Below are positions 45,515 to 57,400 of a DNA stretch of 64,000 nucleotides, in pieces. This DNA comes from Candidatus Kapaibacterium sp. (GTDB lineage Bacteria; Bacteroidota; Ignavibacteria; Kapaibacteriales; NICIL-2). The stretch's first letter is position 1; each line of letters opens with the position of its first letter. The translations under genes were made by a program, and so were the position numbers. Where the stretch lies: the NCBI GenBank assembly GCA_026003475.1, contig BPHJ01000001.1, positions 2,070,501 to 2,134,500 of the forward strand. Direction: 5' to 3'. Under the pieces are notes generated by a model, which saw nothing but the letters and a program-made list of their open reading frames with translations, was not told where the DNA came from and ran no database searches.

Positions 45515-46492
45515 ATGCCAATTCCAAAGACGCGCACGATCTGGATGAACGGCCGCTTTGTGCCATGGGAAAAAGCGCACGTCCACGTGCTTTCCCACGC
45601 ACTGCACTACGCTTCCAGCTGGTTCGAGGGGATTCGTGCTTATGCGACAAAGCGTGGCATTGCAGTGTTTCGGTTGCAGGATCATTTGCGGCGACTGCAG
45701 GATTCCTGCAAGATGTACGCGGTCGAACTTCCCTACACACTCGAGGAACTTGAGCGTGCCACGCTCGAGTTGCTCCGGCGGAACCGTCTTGGCGCCTGTT
45801 ACATTCGTCCGCTTGTCTTCCGCGGCTACGGCGAAATGGGCGTTCTGCCGCTCAACTGTCCGGTTGAGGTGGTAATCGCTGCTTGGCAGTGGGGGCGTTA
45901 TTTGGGCGAGGACTCTGCTGAACGTGGAGTGGATATCTGCGTCTCCTCGTGGACGCGCCCGTCGAACAACGCACTCCCAGCGATGGCGAAAGCAGCAGCG
46001 AACTACCTCAACTCGCAGCTTGTCAAGATCGAGGCTGCCCGTCATGGGTACGCCGAGGGGCTCACGCTCGACGAGCACGGAAATTTGAGCGAAGGCAGCG
46101 GCGAGAATGTCTTTCTCGTTCGCGATGGGACGCTCTACACACCGCCGCTTGCCGCATCAATTCTCCCAGGGATCACACGAGCAACTGTCGTTGAGCTGGC
46201 ACGCGACGAAGGAATCCCCGTCGTCGAGCAAATCATTCCGCGGGCGATGCTCTACGTTGCCGACGAGGTCTTCTTGACCGGAACAGCAGCAGAGATTACG
46301 CCGGTGCGATCAATCGATCGTATCGCAATCGGGAGCGGAACAGTCGGCCCCGTCACGCGTGCGATCATGGAGCGCTTTGCCCGTATCACCCGCGATGGCG
46401 AGGATCCTTACCAGTGGCTGACATTCGTCAACAAATCGAGTGCTCGTGCGTCCAAACGCACGCGTTCCAGCCAGACAGTCAACAGTAAGTAG
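45515..46492 (+). CDS. ilvE: Branched-chain amino acid aminotransferase (right copy)
   Basis: 325 residues starting MPIPKTRTIWMNGRFVPWE, with the same opening as the left copy. The PLP Lys region AMAKAAANYLNSQL and NLSEGSGENVF are intact. It lies 36 nt after gatB and 22 nt before the E1 gene, the same operon order as on the left. The C-terminal tail (ARASKRTRSSQTVNSK) diverges from the left copy. Confidence 0.94.
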   Translation: MPIPKTRTIWMNGRFVPWEKAHVHVLSHALHYASSWFEGIRAYATKRGIAVFRLQDHLRRLQDSCKMYAVELPYTLEELERATLELLRRNRLGACYIRPLVFRGYGEMGVLPLNCPVEVVIAAWQWGRYLGEDSAERGVDICVSSWTRPSNNALPAMAKAAANYLNSQLVKIEAARHGYAEGLTLDEHGNLSEGSGENVFLVRDGTLYTPPLAASILPGITRATVVELARDEGIPVVEQIIPRAMLYVADEVFLTGTAAEITPVRSIDRIAIGSGTVGPVTRAIMERFARITRDGEDPYQWLTFVNKSSARASKRTRSSQTVNSK

Positions 46493-46514
46493 CACCATCA
46501 TCCCCACCCGGAAC

Positions 46515-48650
46515 ATGCCAAGCCGTTCAAAGTCGAGCCGAACGAAAAAATCTTCACCTGCTCCAGTACCATCCCCAACGAATGGGTCGTCCAGCCGAAC
46601 CGCTGAGCATTCGCGCTTTGATTTTACCGGCTTTGACCGTGAGACGATCCTCCGCTGGTACAAGCTCAACCATCTCGGACGAAAGCTTGACGAAAAAGCT
46701 GCCACGTACCTGAAGATGGCGAAAGGATGGTCCTACCATGCACCGTGCGCAGGGCACGATGGGATTCAGCTCGCCATTGGGCAAATTTTCCGTCCCGGGA
46801 AGGATTTTCTCTTCCCCTACTACCGCGATTTGATCACAGCGCTCTCGGCAGGCATTACGCCCTACGAGGTCATCCTCAACGGGCTGAGCAAGGACGCCGA
46901 CGTTGCCGGCGGCGGTCGGCACATGAGTAACCACTTTGCCAAGCCTTCGATTCGAATCCAGAACGTCAGCTCCTGCACAGGAAACCACGCCCAACATGCC
47001 GCTGGTACCGCACGCGCCATCAAAAAGTACAAGGGCGATGAGCTGGTCATCTACTCCGGCGGTGAGTCGGCATGTTCGGAGGGCTACTTCTACGAAGCAG
47101 TCAACGGTGCATCGCGCGAGCAACTGCCGGTGATTTTTGTGATCCAGAACAACAAGTTCGGCATCTCTGTCCCCGTCGAAGAGCAGACAGCCAACCCCGA
47201 TGTATCGGACAACTTCGTCGGCTTTCGTCATCTGCTCATCATCAAGTGCGACGGGCGCGATGTCTTCGACTCGTACCGTGCGATGAAGAAAGCTGCTGAG
47301 TACGTCCTTTCAGGCGCAGGGCCGGCGATGGTGCATGCCGACTGCGACCGGATCGGCTCGCACTCGAATTCCGACAATCACGAGCTCTACCGCTCCAAGG
47401 AAGAAATCGAAGCAATGAAGGCGCGCGACCCGCTAAAGAACTTCCGCCAGCGGATCCTCGAGGAGGGCATCGCCAGCGAGGAAGAGCTCCAGGCACTCGA
47501 GCAAGAGAACATGGCGGAAATCGCAGCTGCAGCAGAGAAAGCCGAAGCTGCGGCTGATCCAGATCCTGCTTCGTGGAAGGACTTCATCGTGCCTCCGGCG
47601 ATCATTGACTACAACGATCCGAGCGAGGAACAGGCTGTCTTTGATCCGAACGCGCCGATGCTCACACTCCGCGAGGGGATCAACTACGCGCTCAAGCAGG
47701 AGTTCCGCCGCAACCCGCATACGTTCCTGTGGGGCCAGGATGTCGCCTCGAAGAACAAGCAGGGCATCTTCAACGTCGTCAAAGGAATGCTCGACGAGTT
47801 CGGCAACGAGCGAATCTTCAATGCTCCGATTGCGGAAGACTACATCGTCGGCACTGCCAACGGCTTCTGCCGCTATCGGGACGACATCCGCGTGGTGATC
47901 GAGGGTGCCGAGTTCGCCGATTATTTCTGGCCAGCGATGGAGCAACTCATCGAGTGCTCGCACGATTACTGGCGCTCGCGAGGACAGTTCACACCGAACA
48001 TTGTCATCCGACTCGCCAGCGGTGGGTACATTCAAGGCGGGCTCTACCATTCGCAGTGTCTCGACGCGGTGTTTGCGCACTTGCCGGGCATCCGTGTGGT
48101 ATGTCCTGCATTTGCCGACGATGCTATCGGTTTGATGCGGACGGCGATTCGTTCGCAAGGGGTGACAATGTACATTGAGCCGAAATTCCTCTACAACTAC
48201 CGCCCGACGAGCGCACCGACACCGCCGGATGACTACCTGATTCCCTTCGGCAAAGCGCGCCAGCGGCGTGCGGGCAAGGATGTTACGGTGGTTTCTTACG
48301 GCAATGCATTGCACTGGTCGCTCAAAGCAGCCGAGCAGCTGGCAGCCGAAGGTATTGACGTCCAGGTCATTGACTTGCGGTCGCTGCGTCCGTGGGATCG
48401 GGAGCGTGTCTGCGAGGCAGTCAAGCGGACCAGCCGCTGCGTTGTCGCCCACGAGCACTACTTGACCGGTGGCTTTGGTGGCGAAGTAGCCTCAACAATT
48501 CAAGATGAATGCTTCCGCTGGCTCGATGCGCCGGTCAAGCGCGTGGCGTCGAAAGATTGCCCTGTCGGCTTTGCCAAGCCGCTCGAGAATGCGATTCTGC
48601 TGAGTGCTGAGGATATTGTCGAGGCGGTGCGGCAGGTTCTGCGCTGGTGA
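46515..48650 (+). CDS. Fused E1 alpha-beta of a 2-oxo acid dehydrogenase (right copy)
   Basis: 711 residues from ATG 46515 (MPSRSKSSRTKKSSP); the track adds 25 residues from the end of ilvE. The catalytic body is almost identical to the left copy (GWSYHAPCAGHDGIQLAIGQ, SGGESACSEGYFYEAVN, IQNNKFG, GQDVASKNKQG). The basic N-terminal tail and a ~20-residue linker before the beta part vary. It converges on guaB with an 8-nt gap. Confidence 0.9.
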   Translation: MPSRSKSSRTKKSSPAPVPSPTNGSSSRTAEHSRFDFTGFDRETILRWYKLNHLGRKLDEKAATYLKMAKGWSYHAPCAGHDGIQLAIGQIFRPGKDFLFPYYRDLITALSAGITPYEVILNGLSKDADVAGGGRHMSNHFAKPSIRIQNVSSCTGNHAQHAAGTARAIKKYKGDELVIYSGGESACSEGYFYEAVNGASREQLPVIFVIQNNKFGISVPVEEQTANPDVSDNFVGFRHLLIIKCDGRDVFDSYRAMKKAAEYVLSGAGPAMVHADCDRIGSHSNSDNHELYRSKEEIEAMKARDPLKNFRQRILEEGIASEEELQALEQENMAEIAAAAEKAEAAADPDPASWKDFIVPPAIIDYNDPSEEQAVFDPNAPMLTLREGINYALKQEFRRNPHTFLWGQDVASKNKQGIFNVVKGMLDEFGNERIFNAPIAEDYIVGTANGFCRYRDDIRVVIEGAEFADYFWPAMEQLIECSHDYWRSRGQFTPNIVIRLASGGYIQGGLYHSQCLDAVFAHLPGIRVVCPAFADDAIGLMRTAIRSQGVTMYIEPKFLYNYRPTSAPTPPDDYLIPFGKARQRRAGKDVTVVSYGNALHWSLKAAEQLAAEGIDVQVIDLRSLRPWDRERVCEAVKRTSRCVVAHEHYLTGGFGGEVASTIQDECFRWLDAPVKRVASKDCPVGFAKPLENAILLSAEDIVEAVRQVLRW

Positions 48651-48658
48651 GCGAGAGG

Positions 48659-50125
48659 TTATCCCCAGTAGTTCGGAGACTCTTTGGTAATGATGACATC
48701 ATGGGGATGTGATTCGCGCAATCCTGCGGGCGTGATGCGGACGAAGCGGCCGTGCTCTTTGAGTTCGGCAATCGTGCTGCACCCGCAGTACCCCATCGCA
48801 GCGCGCAAACCTCCAACGATTTGGTAGAGCGTGTCGGCGACGGAACCTTTGAACGGGACACGGCCTTCGATTCCTTCGGGGACAAGTTTGGTGATCTCAT
48901 CTTCGACGTCCTGGAAGTAGCGGTCGGCTGAGCCGCTCATCATTGCGCCTTCGCTCCCCATGCCGCGGTACACCTTGAACATGCGTCCTTCGTACTGCAC
49001 CTTTTCGCCTGGGGATTCTTCATGGCCGGCGAGCATGTTGCCCATCATCACGCAGTCAGCGCCAGCGGCAATTGCTTTCGCGATATCGCCAGTTTGTTTG
49101 ATGCCACCATCGGCGATGAGTGGGACTCCCTCTTCCTGGCAGACGTCGGCGGCTGCCATAATTGCGCTCAGTTGCGGGACGCCGACGCCAGCGATGATGC
49201 GCGTCGTGCAGATCGAACCGGGACCGACCCCCACCTTGACGCCGTCGGCTCCTGCGTCAATGAGTGCGCGCGCGCCGTCGGCTGTTGCGATGTTGCCTGC
49301 AATCAGTTGCAGCCCTGGATAGTGTGCTTTGATGCGCTCGACCATCTCGAGGACGCCGCGCGAATGGCCGTGGGCAGTATCAACGACAACGACATCAACC
49401 CCCGCTTCGACGAGTGCGGCGACGCGCTCGAGCGTGTCGGCAGTGACACCGACCGCTGCCCCAACGCGTAGGCGTCCGTGTTCATCTTTGCAGGCATTCG
49501 GGTAGCGACGTTTCTTTTGGATGTCCTTGAACGTGATAAGTCCGCAGAGGACACCGCGCTCGTCCACAACGGGGAGTTTTTCGATGCGGTGCTGTTGAAG
49601 AATGCGCTCGGCATCGTCGAGTGTTGTGCCGACTGGTGCGGTGATAAGGTTCGTGCGCGTCATGACGTCAGCGATTGGGCGCGAGAGATCCTCGATGAAT
49701 CGAAGGTCGCGGTTTGTCAGAATCCCCACCAAACGGCGAGACTTATCAACGATCGGGATGCCAGCGATGCCGTAGCGGGCCATGATGCGTTTGGCATCGC
49801 CGATGGTTCGGTCTGGTTCGAGTGTGATGGGGTCTTTGATCATGCCGCTTTCACTACGCTTGACTTTGCTGACCTCCTCTGCTTGGCGGTGGGCACTCAT
49901 GTTCTTGTGGATAACCCCAATTCCACCGGCACGTGCCAGCGCAATCGCCATCGCCGATTCGGTGACCGTGTCCATTGCAGCACTGACGATGGGAATGTTT
50001 AGCGAGATGCCGCGCGTCAGTCGAGTGTGGAGGGAAACATCGCGGGGTAGCACTTCCGAGTATCGCGGGACGAGCAATACATCGTCGAACGTAACGCCAT
50101 CGCCAAGAATTTTCTCGAACCTCAT
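48659..50125 (-). CDS. guaB: Inosine-5'-monophosphate dehydrogenase (right copy)
   Basis: 488 residues from ATG 50125 ([18 protein letters not shown]); the track adds 57 residues reaching towards the tRNA. Same length as the left copy with no indels. CBS domains and the catalytic [10 protein letters not shown] loop are intact. Residue differences cluster in the CBS domains and at surface positions, as expected under purifying selection. Confidence 0.95.
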   Translation of the reverse strand: MRFEKILGDGVTFDDVLLVPRYSEVLPRDVSLHTRLTRGISLNIPIVSAAMDTVTESAMAIALARAGGIGVIHKNMSAHRQAEEVSKVKRSESGMIKDPITLEPDRTIGDAKRIMARYGIAGIPIVDKSRRLVGILTNRDLRFIEDLSRPIADVMTRTNLITAPVGTTLDDAERILQQHRIEKLPVVDERGVLCGLITFKDIQKKRRYPNACKDEHGRLRVGAAVGVTADTLERVAALVEAGVDVVVVDTAHGHSRGVLEMVERIKAHYPGLQLIAGNIATADGARALIDAGADGVKVGVGPGSICTTRIIAGVGVPQLSAIMAAADVCQEEGVPLIADGGIKQTGDIAKAIAAGADCVMMGNMLAGHEESPGEKVQYEGRMFKVYRGMGSEGAMMSGSADRYFQDVEDEITKLVPEGIEGRVPFKGSVADTLYQIVGGLRAAMGYCGCSTIAELKEHGRFVRITPAGLRESHPHDVIITKESPNYWG

Positions 50126-50151
50126 GGCCAAAGCTGTGGAGAACGAACGCG

Positions 50152-50159
50152 CGAAAATA
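50152..50159 (-). promoter_or_regulatory. Possible -7 box (TATTTTCG) for guaB, right
   Basis: GTATTTTCGCGC on the minus strand, 26 nt upstream of ATG 50125, shared with the left arm. The rest of the ~350-nt gap 50126-50477 shows only the tRNA promoter. Confidence 0.45.
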
Positions 50160-50455
50160 CTGTGCAGTTCGACGTGGTGCTTGAGCGCTCGTGCATCGAG
50201 CGCACCAGTGCCTTGAACAGAGATGGGTTCGCCACTCTGCTGTAGTGATGGAGCGCTCGTAGCCGTCGGCACCGGTTGAGCAACTGTGTGTCGCACGGAA
50301 GTACTGTGCAGGTGGAGCGCAGGAGTAGTAGGTGTGAAGAAAAGTTGACAGTGTGGAGTAGGCTGGACGATTTGGAGTGTTTCGATAGAAGGAAAATGCG
50401 CAGCAGAGCGGAAAAATTTTTCGCTCTGTCGCAGGAGCGGTAGCTAGTGGTAGCG

Positions 50456-50463
50456 TATATTTG
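50456..50463 (+). promoter_or_regulatory. -7 box (TATATTTG) for tRNA-Arg and the right surface operon
   Basis: TATATTTG ends 14 nt before the tRNA, the same sequence and spacing as in the left arm, while DNA further upstream has diverged. Confidence 0.65.
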
Positions 50464-50477
50464 CGGTGCGGAACGCC

Positions 50478-50550
50478 GCGCCCGTAGCTTAATGGATAGA
50501 GCATTGGATTCCGGTTCCAAAGGTTGGGGGTTCGAGTCCCTCCGGGCGCG
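50478..50550 (+). tRNA. tRNA-Arg (CCG), right copy
   Basis: Identical to the left tRNA: acceptor GCGCCCG/CGGGCGC, anticodon loop TTCCGGT (CCG), T loop TTCGAGT, discriminator G, no CCA. It lies 65 nt before the TPR gene on the same strand. Confidence 0.96.
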
Positions 50551-50615
50551 CGAGTCTGCATGCAGCATCCACCCTTGCCCGCCGGAAATTGGGCACAACG
50601 GACGTACGATAACTC

Positions 50616-51347
50616 ATGGCTGAACCGACAACACCGACCCAGGATCCTGTAGCGGAAGCGCCTGTAGCACCGCCGGCAGTGACGTTGCCGCCGTGGGTCG
50701 AACAGGTGTGGAGCGATCGCCGCATTCGGTATGGTGCGGCGGTAGTTCTCGCGCTCGCTCTTGCCGTTGCTGGCTATCTGCTGTGGCACTCGGCGCAGCA
50801 AGATCGCGAGCAGGAAGCCAGCTTAGCGCTCAGTCGCGTACTTCCGTACATCGAAGCCGAGCAGTACGATCAAGCGCTCGATGGCGATCCGAAAAAGACA
50901 GTCCGCGGTGAGCCTGTTCAAGGCCTCCGGATGATCGCCGATACCTACGGGAGCACGACTGCAGGGAAAACTGCAGCATTCTACGCTGGACAAATCTTCC
51001 TGAGCCGTAAACGGTACGATGACGCAGAGCGGTACTTCGAGCAGGCGTCTGGCTCGGATGCAGTGTTGGTGCGCATTGGTGCGCAGGCAGGACTGGCGGC
51101 GTGCTACGAGCAACGTTCGAAGTTTGAAGAGGCCGCTGAGCTCTATGAACGCCTGTTCTCCGATGCTGGGCGTGCGGGCATGAAGGACAAGTTCATGCTT
51201 GAAGCTGCACTTTGCTATGAAAAAGCAGGAAAAACCGATCAAGCAATCCGCCTCTACAAGGCATTGCTTGCGGAGTTTGAATTTTCTGAATATGCACCGG
51301 ATGCCAAGGCGGGACTTGTCCGAGTTGGCACAGTTGTTGAGTACTGA
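50616..51347 (+). CDS. Membrane-anchored TPR protein (right copy)
   Basis: 243 residues (MAEPTTPTQDPVAE), the same length as the left copy. A single transmembrane helix (YGAAVVLALALAVAGYLLW) is followed by periplasmic TPR-like helices (FYAGQIFLSRKRYDDAERYFEQA, EAAELYERLFSDAG, AIRLYKALLAEF). The Pro-rich N-terminus varies most between arms. Confidence 0.8.
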   Translation: MAEPTTPTQDPVAEAPVAPPAVTLPPWVEQVWSDRRIRYGAAVVLALALAVAGYLLWHSAQQDREQEASLALSRVLPYIEAEQYDQALDGDPKKTVRGEPVQGLRMIADTYGSTTAGKTAAFYAGQIFLSRKRYDDAERYFEQASGSDAVLVRIGAQAGLAACYEQRSKFEEAAELYERLFSDAGRAGMKDKFMLEAALCYEKAGKTDQAIRLYKALLAEFEFSEYAPDAKAGLVRVGTVVEY

Positions 51348-51476
51348 GCGCGCCCTTGACAGCTGGCAGGAGTGCAGAAGTTCAGCACGTGCCTGTCAAG
51401 GAAACCAAACAGCAGAACAGTGACATCAATCAATGAACAATCAGGTATGACAACGTTTTACTCTCTCGGAGGTCGT

Positions 51477-54400
51477 ATGCTTCGTTGGTTTCGATTGAGC
51501 GCCCTTGCAGCGCTCGTTGCGATCGTGACGGGGACTGCGTTTGCGCAGTTGCCGATACGTGAGGTGTCTGGACGTGTTGATGCAAAAGATGTGCGGATAT
51601 TTGTCCGCGATACACTCTATCGCATCAGTGGGAATTACGTCATCGCGGGAACGCTCATCATTGAGCCGGGTACTCGTGTAGAGTTCCTGCCGAATGGTCG
51701 CATCATTGACTCGACAGGCGGGCGTATCATCGCCGACGGGCGTGCCCGCGCAACGTACCCCTTCCAAACTCCTCCCGATTACCAGGTTATCCCGCGTCCT
51801 GGTGGCGGAACGTGTTACGATTACTCAGACCCAGCGTACTTCCAATCAGTCATCTCTCGGACAACGCAAATTGAGCCAACGATTCACCCGCAGAAGTACG
51901 ATATCACGTACAATGTGATTTTGGACACACTCACGCGGCGGATCGAGAACTTGCCACCACTTCCCTACAATGCGCAAGGGGCAGTGTATGTTCAGTGGCC
52001 GACGGCAGTTAATCCTTCTGGTACACCGACTCCGCCATCGGGGCAGCTTTACATCTACAATATGCCAACGGTTGTCGGCGCTAACACGTTCTACAACACG
52101 AAGTTTGTAGTACCCTTCGAATACGCTATTATTTGGATTACGGCGCGGCTGGAAAATCCGTCACTGGATCCACTGATTCGGACGCAGCCATGGCGCCGCT
52201 TCAACAACCAAGATCCGAGTATTGGCGGTCCAGGTCGTGATCGCATCCGTTTCGTCGGAGTCGGTACCAACCTCGCGCGTGAGTGGGGGCATATCATCAT
52301 CCTCCCGGGGGCACGGACAGCATTCTTCCGTGACTGCGACTTCGATAACTTCCGCAAGGATACCACCGTTGACCGAGTGAACATTTATCAGCAGGCTGCC
52401 GCTGGCGACGTCAATAACCCGACATCCATCAACGGGCAGCTCGTGGCGATGACGCAAGGTTCGGGTGGTGCGCTTTCAATCCTCTCGTCGCGTACGTGGC
52501 TTGTCAATTGCAACTTTACGCGGAATACTGCGCGGTATCATGGTGGTGCTGTGCAATTTCTCCAAGCACCATTCGATGTCAACAACGACTTTTATCCCTC
52601 AATTACCAGTGGGCAAGGTGCAACTGAGTACAACAGTTTGCCTGCCTCGTACCTGCCGAATGATATCGGGGCCGCGATGTCACCGCCACGGCCAAGCCAT
52701 ATTGTTAATCAGTATCTTTTTGAGCATAACGCTGCGAATACGTCTACGCTGCTTCCCCCGCCACGTAGTGACAATGCGCCCAATAGCACGAACTACGTTC
52801 GTGCGCATGACAACCTCTATGATGGGACGATCAATGAATTGGAGGATACCTATCGCCAAAACCTTGATGATGGCCGATTGGCAATTTATCTGGGCCGTGT
52901 GCGGCAATTGACCTTTGCGCAGAATCGCTTACTCAATGCAGCGATACGGACGGATACAGTCACCACCCAGAATGGGACGTTCATCATCGTACGCGACGAG
53001 CTAAATACTCCTGCCCCTGTTGAGACAAACCCGAACAAGGCATATAAAAACGATGCATTCGGAGGTGCAGTCTATATCGCAGGTCGTTGGGGTATCCACA
53101 TCGGTCTTGGCGTCAACGATTACCAAGGTTATGACTACATCATCTTCGATGGGAACAAAGTATCAAACTTGCAACAAGCAACGGGCACGAACGGTGCGCG
53201 GGGTGGCGCTCTCTATGTGGGCGGTTATACAAGTCTTGTCACAACAGGACGCTACCGTTCAAATATGACAGAGACGCCGTTTGTGACAGACTATAACGCT
53301 GCAGCCCTCAGTCAAGGTGGAGCGATCTATATGTCCTCGACCGCAGGACGGCTTGTGCTCCGAGGTGGCACCCAGCAGCCTGTCCCGATGTACATGACAA
53401 GTAACCAATCAGCACGTGGTGGTGCTATCTATGTTGCTGAGAACGTGGCCTATGATGGGCTGCCCTCACCCCACATTGGTGGTTCGGATGCAAACAACAT
53501 CCAGGTGCGCAATCTGGGATATAACATCAAGTTCCAGAACAACACTGCAACCTACGATGGTGGTGCAATCTTTACGCGACGGAACTACCTCGTCTATGGT
53601 GCGGGTGGGGTTATTAGCGGAACGCTCACCGGCTACACGAGCGCTCATATGATCGAGTTCTCTGGCAACACTGCCGGGTATTCAGGTGGCGCAATTGCTG
53701 CTCACTTCCGCAGTGCAATGAGTCAGCCGGAGTACAACTACATCCGGCACGTTCGTTGCATTTTCGATAACAACCGTGTTGGAGATAATGTTGACAGTGC
53801 CAATCGGGCAAATGTCCGTGGAGGTGGAGCGATCTATGTTCTCAATGGTGAGTTGCAAACGACGAAAGCGTGCGAATTCCGTGGTAACCTTGCCCAGTGG
53901 GGGAATGGCGGTGCAATTGCGCTCGTCAATCCGAAGCCTTCGAGCGCGGGAACTCCCGTCGGAGGCATCTTCCAGCGGGTCTTTGTGACAGACCTCGAGA
54001 TGGTTTCCTATGGGGCAAATCCCGCATTTATCACAGGTTACAGCTCGTATGATCCTCCCTTCACGTTTGATCCTAACGAGACAATCCCGCCCCATGTCCG
54101 GATGCTGACTCGGTTCCTGGATAACCGTGCAGTGCCGAATCCGAATCGCATGGGAAGCGGATGGACGCAGCAAGGTAATATTGCGATCACCCACCCTGGG
54201 ACTGGCGCCACGAGCGGCCCTGATGCGCCAATTGGAGGACCTGTGCTCCAAGAAAACGGCACTGGCCTTGGAGGAGCAATCTACATCCTCGACCAAATTG
54301 TCCCATCGCGTGCAGGGCGTGTTGACTCTGTTTTCTTCAACCGTGTGCGATTCCAGAACCAGCATGCCTACAGCGGCGCAGTTATCTACTCGGATAACTA

Positions 54401-57400
54401 CGACCTCAAACTGGTAATGTCGCGTTGCTTCATTGCAAATAACACCGCTACATCACAGATTGGCAGTGAGCAAAATGTGATTACTGGGCCGTACGTTATC
54501 CTCGGCAATCAAACGTTCAACCCCGCATCGAGCGACTTGGCGGGCGCGATTCTCTATGGCGAGGTCATTGGTCCAGTTCCTTCGACAACCTCCAGTGTCG
54601 CAGCGAACTCGATCTACGACAACAGCGCTCGCTTCTTGATTCGACTCCCCGATGCACCAAATACGAAGGGCCTGCTCGCTGGCACCACAGGTATTGGCTA
54701 TGGCGGTGTTGATACCCTCCGTGGGAACTACTGGGGTCGTACCGAAGCCAATGTAACAACGAAGGTGTACAAGTACGATGTCAGCGGCGATCCGATTGAT
54801 TCGGTGAACCAGGAAACCTTCTTTGTTGCAGGAGACGGGACCCAGCAGTTGCGTTATGTCCGCAATGGCACTGGGAAGGACCAAGGTCCATTCGAAAGCA
54901 TCGGTCGCTACACATATGTTCCAATTCATGCACTCAATGGTGCTGATTACCGGACACCGGCTGCGAACTCTATTCCTGAAAAACTGCTCCAACAAGGGCG
55001 GATCTACGACATTTTCGACAAAGGTGTTGATATCAAAACTGCAGATTATTCTAAGCGCCGGATGTCACCAATCGAGGATTTCGCCGTTGGTATTCCGACG
55101 AAACTGCAGCGGTTCAGTGATCCACAGCGTCCTTCGTACAACAAGTTCGTCAAGCGGTATACGCGTGATCCGTTTGTAGCCGAAGCAGATCCAAACGTTG
55201 CAGCACTCCAAACCGAGTTTGTTGGTGACCATCCAATTGGCTATCCTCTCTTCCTCGAAGCGAAGGCTGACTATAGCTCGATGGATCCGGTCTTTAGCAA
55301 CCTCGATAGCCGCTCGATCAACGAAACAGTCTTCTTCGTTATCAACACGACGACAGGTGATTACATCCGCGTCAATCTCAAGCAGGTTGATCCGAGCAGT
55401 GAGGTGTTCCGTGCTCGTGTTGAGATTGTGCCGGACTCAACATTCGGTGGACAAGTGCTCGGTGGGTACGCCGCTCGTCGGAATGCGGAAGGACTAGCAA
55501 ACTTTGGTGGCGACTTGACGTCAATCTTGGCAGCAATCAAACGGAATGCCTTCAACGAAGATGCAGGTGCACTGCAAGGACGCAAGTACATGGCCTCTGC
55601 GCAAGCCAACCAGCTTGGTGGTGCAGGTTTCCGCTTGTCGAATCGTCCCTCGTTGCCTGCATCGAATCAAGGGCTTGAAACCTACTTTGCGGGTGAGCGC
55701 TATGTGGCAATTCCTGCGAAAGCCGGGGATGAAATCGCTATCGTTTCTCGTTCTGCGCTCTGGCGTGAAGTGGGGTCGAACAACGATGCATTCAATGGCG
55801 CGTTGATCTTCCGTGTCGGTAGCTCGACACCTCCGCCCGTCTGGACGGGACACAAGGTACTTACGCATCGTCCTCCACTGCGGGATAACAATTGCCAAAT
55901 TGTAACCGATGCCAACGGCAATCCTATTTTGACACCACCACAATTCTGGGATCGTATCTGGGTGTCGGAAGATGTTGACTACTCACGCGAACCAGCATTT
56001 ACCATCCCATGCCGCGATACCATCTTCGCAATCACGGCGAAGGATACTAACAAGTTCTACGATCCACGCGCAATCATCGAGCCGAATAAGTACACACAAC
56101 TCGCCTACCACTGGCAAGTGGCGCAAGGCAGTGGATTGTCGTACTGGCTAAAGGCAGACACGATTCCTGCGCAGGCTGATGAGCCGAACGGCTACTGGCA
56201 AGCATACGGGCACGTAGTGCTCAAGGGGCGGCCGACGAATCCGTTCATCGTGCCTGGTGGAGAGTTGGTGACCGTGACGGCATCGAACTTTCCGCCGAAC
56301 TATCGCACTGTTGATTCACTCAAAGCGGCAGGATACGCAGATTCGGTTATTGCCAAGTACATCTACCTCTATCCTCCGTACTTTGCTAACCAGGCGTATG
56401 ATGTTACCAATGCCCGGTACCTCCAGCAGGATACGGTCAACTACGGCTGGAATGCAGATACCGTCTATCAGTTCCGCATCTTCGTTACTGATAGTGTGCC
56501 GACGTTTACGGACATTGCGGCAGCATGTCCTGGCCCAGATCAGAATACCCTCTACGCGAACTTGACCGATTCGCTGCGGTTCAAGGTGGACTTCACCACC
56601 GATGATGAGCAAGAAGATGCGGCTGCAGAAGCTCTTGGCTGGAATTTCCCCTATGGACGGACGTCGTATGCATTCCGCTCGCGGAACCAAGGTGGGTCAG
56701 ACACTGCATTTGACCAGCTCAGTCAAACGCGGCCAAGCTGGCTGGCCAATCAGTATCTGCGTAAGTATGAGAACAGTGCGCAGGCAGACCCGCTTGCAGT
56801 GGACTTTACCACAAAAGGTCAGCTGAATGTCCGGATTGATGCTCCAACGGCATATGCACTTCTAAGGCCTAACCCACAATACAACAGTGCTTACAATACA
56901 GATACGGTAATCACAGTTGCTGCAAACGACGGTCATGGTGGAGTTTCGTACCTTACGCGTCGCATCATCGTAAACATCGCTCCGCAGATACTTACAAATA
57001 GCTTGCCGGATGCAATCGAGGATGAGGACTACAACGTTGCGCTCCTTGATTTGAACAAGCGTATCGGTGTCTATGACCCGAACTTTGGACAAACTCATCG
57101 GTTCGAGCTGATTTATAGCGATGATCCACGCAAAGGCAGCGGTGTTCCGAAGGACAATTGCTATCCGGAAGCAGGCAACTGGGATATCAGTAATGCCAGC
57201 ACTCCTGATTGGCTCAAGATCAATGAGACAAGCGGATTGCTCTACGGGACCCCACGGGTCAAAGACACAAACTTCGACGACACAACGGTTCAGGTTACAG
57301 TGCTTGTCACTGACGAAGGTGGCTTGACGCATGTCAAGACGATTCCGCTGCGGATCATCGCACGCAATCACGACCCGAAGATTACTGGGGCACCGCGCAT